This document shows positions 15,614 through 21,262 of a stretch of 21,262 nt of DNA, one piece after another. A model generated the notes under the pieces. That model saw only the letters and a list, made by a program, of their open reading frames with translations, was not told the origin of the DNA and ran no database searches. The first letter of the stretch is position 1; the number at the start of each line of letters is the position of its first letter. The stretch comes from Acidobacteriota bacterium (GTDB lineage: Bacteria; Acidobacteriota; Vicinamibacteria; Vicinamibacterales; Vicinamibacteraceae), in assembly GCA_013695405.1 (NCBI GenBank), contig JACDAO010000261.1:1-21262 (forward strand), read 5' to 3'. Both the position numbers and the translations under genes were made by a program.

Positions 15614-16039
15614 TCAGGCGGTCTTGGGTGCCTTCGAGGTGTCGCCGCCACTGGTCGTGGAAGACGCCGCGTTCGACGAAGAACTGTCCGAGGACGAAGA
15701 CGACGTGGACGGACTCGAGTCTCCCGACTTCCCGCCCTTCTCGCCCTTCTCGCTCTTGTCGCTCTTCTCCTGACTCCCCTGCTCGCCCTTCTCCTGACTC
15801 CTCTTCTCGCCCTTGTCGCCGCCGCTGTCGTTGCTGTTCGACCCCGCCCCCGGGTTGTTCTTGCGGGCGTAGTCGGTGATGTACCAGCCGGTGCCCTTGA
15901 ACTGAATTGCCGGCGACGAGAACAACTTGCGCACGGCGGACTGGCACTTCGGGCAGACCGTGATCGGCGGGTCGGAGAACTTGTGGATCACCTCGAAGCG
16001 GTGACCGCAGGTGTCGCATTCGTACTCGTAGAGTGGCAT
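15614..16039 (-). CDS. FmdB-family zinc-ribbon protein with a long low-complexity tail
   Basis: The 141-residue product starts at ATG 16039 (MPLYEYECDTCGHRFEV), the standard start of FmdB-type regulators; an upstream in-frame codon at 16063 would add 8 residues that do not fit. Four cysteines, C8, C11, C29 and C32, form a zinc ribbon. Through about residue 60 (GTGWYITDYA) it matches the family, whose function is largely unknown (putative regulator of formamidase genes in the founding case). Residues 65-141 are a Gly/Lys/Glu- then Ser/Thr-rich tail, predicted disordered, with an 8-residue repeat of the form GE(K/Q)xSQEK. Short FmdB proteins usually have a brief tail, so this one is unusually long. 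Confidence 0.88.
   Translation of the reverse strand: MPLYEYECDTCGHRFEVIHKFSDPPITVCPKCQSAVRKLFSSPAIQFKGTGWYITDYARKNNPGAGSNSNDSGGDKGEKRSQEKGEQGSQEKSDKSEKGEKGGKSGDSSPSTSSSSSDSSSSNAASSTTSGGDTSKAPKTA
15762..15809 (-). repeat. 24-bp tandem repeat inside the FmdB-like gene
   Basis: Two adjacent 24-bp units (15762-15785 and 15786-15809) match at 21 of 24 positions and encode the octapeptide repeat of the tail. Their length is a multiple of three, so copy-number change would keep frame. Confidence 0.7.
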
Positions 16040-16062
16040 GGCGGGTGAGGCTCCAACCTGCA

Positions 16063-16068
16063 AGTATA
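16063..16068 (-). promoter_or_regulatory. Putative -10 box of the FmdB-like gene
   Basis: TATACT on the minus strand lies 23 nt before ATG 16039, followed by GGAG 12 nt from the start. The -35 is not recognisable. Confidence 0.35.
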
Positions 16069-16094
16069 GCGCTGTCTAGCAGTTGCGCACGTCT

Positions 16095-17756
16095 TCAGGC
16101 CAACACGACGCCATCGTCTGCGGCTCCGAGGGTGAGACGACGCAGCACCTTGAACGGCAGCAGGCCGCGGCCCAGGAAGGTGTCGTGGAACTGGAGATGG
16201 TCGAATTTGCCGCTCTGGTGCGCTTCGGTGTCCTTGCGCAGTTTCAGCAGCATCAGCTTGCCGAGCGCATACAGCACGTAGGATGGGTCGAATGCACCCC
16301 GTTCCGCTTCACGGCGCGCACTGCCCTCGTCGAGCATCGCCTCGTCGCGAAACATCCGCACCCCCTGCTCCACCGAGAGGTCCTCGGCATGCAGGCGGAG
16401 GCCGACGACGAGCCGACACAGTCGAACCAGACTCTCGACCAATTGACCTAGCTCAATCGATGGTTCGCGCCTGGCGAAGCCCTGCTCGACGACGAGGTGC
16501 TCGGCGTAGTGGGCCCACCCTTCGATCACCGACAACGGGGCAAGAACGGAGGCCTTGCGCCACGGTGAGCTGACCTTGCGCAGGTGCTCGAAGTGCAGGA
16601 AGTGTCCGGGCAGTGCCTCGTGCATCGAGATCGACCACAGGACGGCGTCGTTCATGTCTCGCAGGTGCTCGTCCTGACGGTCCGCCGGCCAGCCCGGATC
16701 GACGTCGGTGACGTAGTAGAAGGATCGAAGGGGCCGGGCCTCCAGTGGGCCCGGTGCCCAGAGGCTGGCGAAGGTCCACCGGTAGAAGGGAGGCGTCTGG
16801 GCGATCACCAGCGCGTCGGCATCGGGGACGGTAACCAGTGACGACTCGCGGAGGAAGGTGTAAAGCGCAGCGCATTGCTCGCGGACGCGCCCGACCAGCC
16901 CGCCTGGCTCGGCGTGCGCGTTCTTGACCCGGCCCCAGACCTCGTGGGCAGGCCCCTTGCCGACCTTGCCGGCGACGACGGCGAAGCGCTCGCGCGTCGC
17001 CGACAGTTCGCGTTCGGCAATCCGGAGCAGCGCGTCGGTGTCGAGGGTCACGCCGTCGGCCAGCTTGAGTTTCTGCTCGAGGCGTTCCTTGCCGAGGCGG
17101 AAGGTGGCCTTGGCGCGCGGCGCGATCTCCTCTTCCAGTTCCTTGACGTAGCGTTCGATCGCCGTCGTCGCCAGCGTCGAGGCATCGTCCAGGTCAGCCA
17201 GCACGGAGAGATCGTCGACCTCGCGCAGGGCGCGGGGCAGGTCCCGGTCGAGGAAGGTGATGACGCCGCGCAGGGTCTCGCTGGCGGTCTTGATGAAGAT
17301 GCCGGCAGGTTCGCGGACGTTGGCGCGGGCCGCGTCCAGCACGCCCGGTACCTGCCGCAGCTTGGACAGCATCCTTCGCGCCCGTTCCGCCGCCGGGGCG
17401 TACGTGAAGATGGCCTGCGACGCGAGACTGGTGGCAATCGTCTCGGCGTAGATCTGCGGATCGCGCTCCCAGGTGCGAATCACTTCGAGTTCGTGCAGCC
17501 GGGCCTGGGTCGTGGCGGTGAGTGCTTCGTGATCAGCGCGATCATTGGGTGGCAGGGCGTCGATCGACATCGCCGCGAGCCGGCGGGCGAACCCGTTCAG
17601 GTCCCGCACCTGCCGTTCGATGGCGGCGCGGTTGAAATCCTCGAGCAGGTCGTCGTGCAGGTGGACGCCGTCGAAGGTGGCTGCGGTCGGTTGCGCCTCG
17701 TGGCGCCAGGCCAGGTAGTCAGCCGCAAAGTGCGGAAGGGTTTCGGCAGATCGCAT
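16095..17756 (-). CDS. DUF885 family protein, probable metallopeptidase
   Basis: From ATG 17756 the product is 553 aa, the usual DUF885 length. It shows the family hallmark HEALPGH at residues 379-385 (HExxPGHxxH, with H379, E380 and H385) and a downstream EGWAHYAEHLV (E412 and E419), consistent with a zinc-binding active site of a helical peptidase-like fold. The specific substrate is not known for most members. Many relatives carry a lipoprotein or Sec signal; this one has none, so a cytoplasmic location is inferred. The start was chosen because upstream in-frame sequence runs antisense through rsmI. It is divergent from rsmI across 75 bp that hold a 15-bp palindrome. Confidence 0.88.
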   Translation of the reverse strand: MRSAETLPHFAADYLAWRHEAQPTAATFDGVHLHDDLLEDFNRAAIERQVRDLNGFARRLAAMSIDALPPNDRADHEALTATTQARLHELEVIRTWERDPQIYAETIATSLASQAIFTYAPAAERARRMLSKLRQVPGVLDAARANVREPAGIFIKTASETLRGVITFLDRDLPRALREVDDLSVLADLDDASTLATTAIERYVKELEEEIAPRAKATFRLGKERLEQKLKLADGVTLDTDALLRIAERELSATRERFAVVAGKVGKGPAHEVWGRVKNAHAEPGGLVGRVREQCAALYTFLRESSLVTVPDADALVIAQTPPFYRWTFASLWAPGPLEARPLRSFYYVTDVDPGWPADRQDEHLRDMNDAVLWSISMHEALPGHFLHFEHLRKVSSPWRKASVLAPLSVIEGWAHYAEHLVVEQGFARREPSIELGQLVESLVRLCRLVVGLRLHAEDLSVEQGVRMFRDEAMLDEGSARREAERGAFDPSYVLYALGKLMLLKLRKDTEAHQSGKFDHLQFHDTFLGRGLLPFKVLRRLTLGAADDGVVLA

Positions 17757-17791
17757 TGCGCTCGCACACTCAAGAACAGGAGAAGGTCGGC

Positions 17792-17806
17792 GGGCCAGCT
17801 TGGCCC
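17792..17806. promoter_or_regulatory. Palindrome between DUF885 gene and rsmI
   Basis: GGGCCA-GCT-TGGCCC is a perfect 6-bp inverted repeat with 3-nt centre, 13 bp upstream of the rsmI -10 box and 35 bp upstream of the DUF885 start. It could be an operator for either gene. No regulator can be named. Confidence 0.35.
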
Positions 17807-17818
17807 AATCCGACAATG

Positions 17819-17824
17819 TACAAT
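17819..17824 (+). promoter_or_regulatory. Putative -10 box of rsmI-glmU-glmS (leaderless arrangement)
   Basis: TACAAT is followed by 7 nt and then GTG 17832, placing the expected start of transcription on the start codon. No Shine-Dalgarno or strong -35 is seen. Confidence 0.48.
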
Positions 17825-17831
17825 AGCCGCC

Positions 17832-18707
17832 GTGCTTTCCCGGCCGGCGCCTGGACGTTTGTACGTCGTGGCGACCCCGATCGGCAACCTGGAGGACATC
17901 ACCCTCCGGGCGCTGCGGGTACTCCGGGAGGCGGCGGTGATTGCTGCCGAGGACACCAGGCGGACCGGCAAGCTGCTCGCCCATGCCGGCATCACCACCC
18001 CGATGCTCAGCCTGCACGCCCACAACGAAACCGGCCGGGTACCCCAGGTGCTCGCACGACTGCACCAGGGCGAAGACGTGGCGCTGGTGACTGATGCGGG
18101 CACGCCACTCGTGTCGGATCCCGGCGATCAGCTCATCCAAAGCGCGCTGGCGACAGGGCTGAAGGTCGAACCCGTTCCCGGGGCCAGTGCCGTCTTGGCC
18201 GCGTTGACGATGGCGGGGGTTCCTGCCAGTCGCTTCACATTTTTAGGGTTTCCACCAGTAAAGATCGCGGCGCGACGCCGGTGGTGCCTGGAAGTCACCA
18301 CCTACGAGCACCCTGTCGTCTTCTTCGAAGCGCCCCATCGTATTCGTCAGACGCTCGAAGTACTGGCCGAGGTGAGTGGACCCGCGCGTCGCGTGGCCCT
18401 TTGCCGGGAAATCACCAAGCGGCACGAGGAACTGGTCCACGGCGCGGTGGGCGACCTGGCGAGTCACGCCGCGGTGCTGTCCCCGCGAGGCGAATTCACC
18501 TGCGTGGTGGAGGCTGCAGCGGCCGATGGGCCGGCCGGCCGTGCGGACGATGCACAACTGACGGCTGAATTCTATCGAATGACCAAAATAGACGGCCTCG
18601 AACGGCGGGACGCGCTGAACACAGTCGCGCGGCGGTACCGGGTGCGCGCACGAGACGTGTTCGCGGCGGTGGCACGCACGAAAGACGCACGTGCAGATGA
18701 AGACTGA
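17832..18707 (+). CDS. rsmI: 16S rRNA (cytidine-1402-2'-O)-methyltransferase
   Basis: RsmI adds the 2'-O-methyl group of m4Cm1402 in the 16S rRNA P site, using SAM. From GTG 17832 the product is 291 aa, normal length, beginning just before the family start GRLYVVATPIGNLEDITLRAL. Other motifs of the tetrapyrrole-methylase fold are AAEDTRRTGKLL, VALVTDAGTPLVSDPG, VEPVPGASAVLAAL, FTFLGFPP and VFFEAPHRI. The C-terminal helical segment (FYRMTKIDGLERRDALNTVARRYRV) is typical. A much longer open frame extends upstream, but it is antisense to the DUF885 gene and is rejected. Its 3' end overlaps glmU by 11 nt, so it leads an rsmI-glmU-glmS operon. Confidence 0.93.
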   Translation: MLSRPAPGRLYVVATPIGNLEDITLRALRVLREAAVIAAEDTRRTGKLLAHAGITTPMLSLHAHNETGRVPQVLARLHQGEDVALVTDAGTPLVSDPGDQLIQSALATGLKVEPVPGASAVLAALTMAGVPASRFTFLGFPPVKIAARRRWCLEVTTYEHPVVFFEAPHRIRQTLEVLAEVSGPARRVALCREITKRHEELVHGAVGDLASHAAVLSPRGEFTCVVEAAAADGPAGRADDAQLTAEFYRMTKIDGLERRDALNTVARRYRVRARDVFAAVARTKDARADED

Positions 18708-20106
18708 GGCGCCGGGTAGCCCGGGAGACGCCGACGTGCACGTGGTCGTGCTGGCTGGCGGCCGCGGTCTGCGAATGGCTACTCGGACGCCCAAAGTGCT
18801 CCTGCCGATGGCTGGGCGACCGCTGCTCGAATGGGTGCTGCACGCCGTGAACGCGATCGGCCCGGCAAGCACGACCGTCATCCTTGGGTATTCAGCAGAA
18901 TCAGTTGAATTCACTCTGGCCCGGGGGTCGGTCACCATCGTCGTACAGAAGCCGCTACTCGGTCCGGTGCATGCCCTCGCGGCGCTCGAGGGAGCGATTG
19001 ATGCGATGCGCGGGACCATCCTGGTCTTCCCGGCGGACGTGCCGATGTTGTCTGCAGGGACTCTCCGCGCGCTGGTCGGGCACCGGGCCAGCAGCCAGGC
19101 CGCGCTGACCGCCGTGGTCGCGCACGCCGAGCGTCCCTACGGACTGCTGCGGGTGCTGCGCAGCGACACCGGTGACGTGGTCGGCCTGATCTCCGAGAAG
19201 GACGCGTCACGCCAGCAACGGGCCATCAGGGAATGCACCAGCGGCGTGTTCGCGTGCCGTCCAGACGCCTTGCGTGACGCGCTGGCGACGTTCGCGTGGG
19301 ACCGGCCGTCCCGGGAACGGACCCTCGGGGAGTTCGTGGACGCCCTGCGTCGACTCGGGCACGCGGTCGACAGCGTCACCGCCACCGCGGCGCACGAGAT
19401 TCGCGATATCAACAGCCAGACCCAGCTGGCGGAGGCCAGCGCGATCATGCGACAGACCAAGTGCGAAGAGCTGATGTCGGCAGGGGTGACGATCATCGAT
19501 CCAGCCACAACCTACGTGGGCCCGGACGTCGAGGTCGGCCACGACACGGTGCTGCATCCGAACGTCTACCTCGAAGGCCGGACGACGGTCGGTGACGCCT
19601 GCGAGATTCACGCCGGCAGCCGCCTGGTCAACGCGGCAATCGACGACCACGTCGTCATCCTGAACTACTGCGTGATCACCGACTCGCACGTCAGCGCCCA
19701 CGCCCAGCTCGGCCCGTTCGCGCATCTGCGCCCGGGCAGTGATGTCGGCGAAAGCGCACGCGTCGGCAACTACGTCGAGCTCAAGCAGACCACGCTCGGT
19801 CGCAACTCGAAGGCGAGCCACCTGGCCTACCTTGGCGACGCGACGATCGGCGAGGACGTCAACGTCGGAGCCGGCGTCATCACCTGTAACTACGACGGTC
19901 ACAAGAAGCACCCGACGGTCATCGAGGATGGCGCGTTCATCGGCAGCGATTCGCAGCTGATCGCTCCGGTCAGGGTCGGACGCGGCGCCTTCGTCGCGGC
20001 CGGTTCGTCGATCACGCAGGACGTCCCGGAAGAAGGCCTCGCCATTGCTCGCAGCCGTCAGGAAAACAAGGACGGCTGGGCGCGGCGACGCTCAGGTCCA
20101 GCGTAG
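18697..20106 (+). CDS. glmU: GlmU: glucosamine-1-phosphate acetyltransferase / divergent uridylyltransferase
   Basis: GlmU normally acetylates GlcN-1-P and then couples it to UTP, giving UDP-GlcNAc. The protein is 469 aa from ATG 18697 (GTG 18691 is an alternative). The C-terminal left-handed beta-helix (about 260-455) keeps the acetyltransferase features: HLRPGSDVG, VGNYVELK, SHLAYLGDA, NYDGHKKH, FVAAGSSITQDVP and the ARSRQENKDGWA end. The N-terminal half has the right fold pattern (PKVLLPMAGRPLLEWVL, the metal Asp 114 in ADVPML, INSQTQLAEA) but departs from consensus: LAGGRGLRM for LAAGxGTRM, LLGPVHA for QLGTGHA, CTSGVF for the NTG loop, and no YYLTD-like motif. Uridylyltransferase activity may be altered. 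glmS follows after 9 bp, as in many bacteria. Confidence 0.9.
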   Translation: MKTEAPGSPGDADVHVVVLAGGRGLRMATRTPKVLLPMAGRPLLEWVLHAVNAIGPASTTVILGYSAESVEFTLARGSVTIVVQKPLLGPVHALAALEGAIDAMRGTILVFPADVPMLSAGTLRALVGHRASSQAALTAVVAHAERPYGLLRVLRSDTGDVVGLISEKDASRQQRAIRECTSGVFACRPDALRDALATFAWDRPSRERTLGEFVDALRRLGHAVDSVTATAAHEIRDINSQTQLAEASAIMRQTKCEELMSAGVTIIDPATTYVGPDVEVGHDTVLHPNVYLEGRTTVGDACEIHAGSRLVNAAIDDHVVILNYCVITDSHVSAHAQLGPFAHLRPGSDVGESARVGNYVELKQTTLGRNSKASHLAYLGDATIGEDVNVGAGVITCNYDGHKKHPTVIEDGAFIGSDSQLIAPVRVGRGAFVAAGSSITQDVPEEGLAIARSRQENKDGWARRRSGPA

Positions 20107-20115
20107 GAGCTCCCC

Positions 20116-21262
20116 ATGTGCGGCATCATCGGCTACATCGGGCATCAGGACGTCGTGCCGGTCGTGCTCGAAGGCCTTCGGCGACTCGAGTACCGCGGCT
20201 ACGACTCGGCTGGCATCGCGGTTGTCAGCGAGGACGGCATCGACGTCAGGCGCAGTGCCGGAAAGCTCTCGAAACTCGAGGACGTGCTGCGTGAGCGGCC
20301 GTTGCATGGCGCCTACGGTATCGGCCACACCCGCTGGGCCACGCACGGGCGACCGACCGAGGAGAACGCCCACCCGCACCGCGATCAGAGCGGACGCGTG
20401 GTGCTGGTGCACAACGGGATCATCGAGAACTACCTCGAGCTGAAGCGCGAACTGCAGGGCCGCGGTATCACCTTCCGCACCGACACCGACACCGAAGTGG
20501 TCGCCCATCTGGTCGGCCTGGAACTGGCTGGAGACGGACTGCACGCGGCGGTGTCGCGCGCACTGACACGACTGCGCGGACTGTTCGCGTTGGTCGTCAT
20601 CTCCAGCGAGGACCCCGGTGCCATCGTCGCCGTGCGCAACGGGCCGCCGGTGGTGGTCGGGCTCGGGCAGGACGAGTTCTTCGTCGCCTCCGACATTCCC
20701 GCGATCCTGGCCCACACCCGCGATGTCGTCTTCCTCGAAGACGGGCAGGTGGCGGTTCTCCGGCGCGATGGCGTGCGTTTCTTCGACGCTGACGGCGCAG
20801 TGGTGCAGCGCGCGCCGCAGCGCGTCACCTGGGATCCGGTGATGGCGGAGAAGGCAGGCTACAAACATTTCATGCTCAAGGAGATCTTCGAGCAGCCGTG
20901 GGCGATCAAGGAGACGCTGGTCGGGCGGCTGTCGATGGAGGCGGGTGACGTGCACCTGCCAGAGATCAACCTGGACGCCGAGGTGCTGCGCGGGATCTCG
21001 CGGGTCGTCCTGCTGGCCTGCGGCACGTCGTGGCACGCCGCACTGGTCGGCAAGTTCCTGATCGAACAACTGGCGCGCGTGAACGCCGAGGTCGACTACG
21101 GCTCGGAGTACCGCTACCGGTCGCCGATCGTCGGACCGTCGGATCTGGTGGTGGTGTTGACGCAGTCGGGCGAGACCGCGGACACGCTCGCGGCGCTGCG
21201 TGAGGCGCGCCGACATGGCGCGCGTAGCATCGCCATCTGCAATGTCGTCGGCAGCATGGCGA
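20116..21262 (+). CDS. glmS: Glutamine-fructose-6-phosphate aminotransferase, 3' end beyond window
   Basis: GlmS makes glucosamine-6-phosphate from fructose-6-phosphate and glutamine, the entry to UDP-GlcNAc. The window holds 382 complete codons of an expected 600 or so. The N-terminal glutaminase domain (1-220) begins with the catalytic Cys2 in MCGIIGYIG and includes LEYRGYDSAGIAV, GIGHTRWATHG, AHPHRDQSGRVVLVHNGIIEN and TDTDTEVVAHL. The linker HFMLKEIFEQPWAIKETL and the first sugar-isomerase domain (ACGTSWHAALVGKFLIE, TQSGETADTLAALREA) follow. AGGAG lies 6 nt before ATG 20116, directly on the glmU stop. The frame is open to the last base. No ribozyme leader is possible in the 9-bp gap. Confidence 0.96.
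   Translation, partial: MCGIIGYIGHQDVVPVVLEGLRRLEYRGYDSAGIAVVSEDGIDVRRSAGKLSKLEDVLRERPLHGAYGIGHTRWATHGRPTEENAHPHRDQSGRVVLVHNGIIENYLELKRELQGRGITFRTDTDTEVVAHLVGLELAGDGLHAAVSRALTRLRGLFALVVISSEDPGAIVAVRNGPPVVVGLGQDEFFVASDIPAILAHTRDVVFLEDGQVAVLRRDGVRFFDADGAVVQRAPQRVTWDPVMAEKAGYKHFMLKEIFEQPWAIKETLVGRLSMEAGDVHLPEINLDAEVLRGISRVVLLACGTSWHAALVGKFLIEQLARVNAEVDYGSEYRYRSPIVGPSDLVVVLTQSGETADTLAALREARRHGARSIAICNVVGSMA

Noticed and set aside
16875..17831. Long plus-strand open frame extending rsmI upstream to give a 610-residue protein
   Set aside because: The upstream part is exactly antisense to the well-supported DUF885 gene and has no domain; high GC content makes long antisense frames common here.
20107..20115. 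glmS ribozyme or riboswitch upstream of glmS
   Set aside because: Only 9 bp separate glmU and glmS, and the ribozyme is typical of Gram-positive lineages.

Overview
The window is GC-rich, with densely packed, mostly single-copy housekeeping genes. The Oar-type TonB-dependent receptor (carboxypeptidase-regulatory-like N-terminus), a DUF885 protein, a REC-PAS-HisKA-HATPase-REC hybrid kinase and the codon usage all fit an Acidobacteriota chromosome, perhaps Vicinamibacteria/Luteitalea-like. That placement is inference from gene content, not from a marker-gene comparison.

Layout. (1) 1-1318 is a small accessory patch. It holds a MntA/HepT-type nucleotidyltransferase/HEPN toxin-antitoxin pair (hepT is cut by the window edge), then about 600 bp without an intact gene. 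In that stretch I see an inverted duplication of the mntA promoter core and two remnants of a second small gene pair, one truncated and one with a single-base frameshift. (2) 1387-4710 is an Oar-like outer-membrane TonB-dependent receptor. (3) 4863-10269 is a complete leucine branch: leuC-leuD and leuA-leuB on the minus strand, with a LysR-type regulator on the plus strand between the two pairs. LysR is divergent from leuA across an AT-rich palindrome. LeuA lacks the C-terminal leucine-binding regulatory domain. (4) 10363-12309 is a soluble hybrid histidine kinase with two receiver domains. (5) 12658-14611 is a tRNA-Ser(UGA) gene next to a dinB-like gene and serS, its cognate synthetase. (6) 14719-21262 carries cell-envelope sugar nucleotide genes (galU, glmU, glmS) mixed with fmdB, a DUF885 protein and rsmI. 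rsmI-glmU-glmS look like one operon, and glmS runs off the window.

Cross-cutting observations. Several genes (mntA, leuC, rsmI, serS) have a -10-like hexamer only 6-9 nt before the start codon, as expected for leaderless or nearly leaderless mRNAs. Two others (leuA and the TonB receptor gene) have the Shine-Dalgarno in the loop of a 5-bp hairpin whose 3' arm abuts the start codon. GlmU has an intact-looking acetyltransferase half, but its uridylyltransferase half departs from the usual motifs at several positions. I did not find a clearly novel multi-gene system. The most interesting items are the divergent GlmU, the feedback-domain-less LeuA with its LysR switch, and the decayed gene pair beside mntA/hepT.
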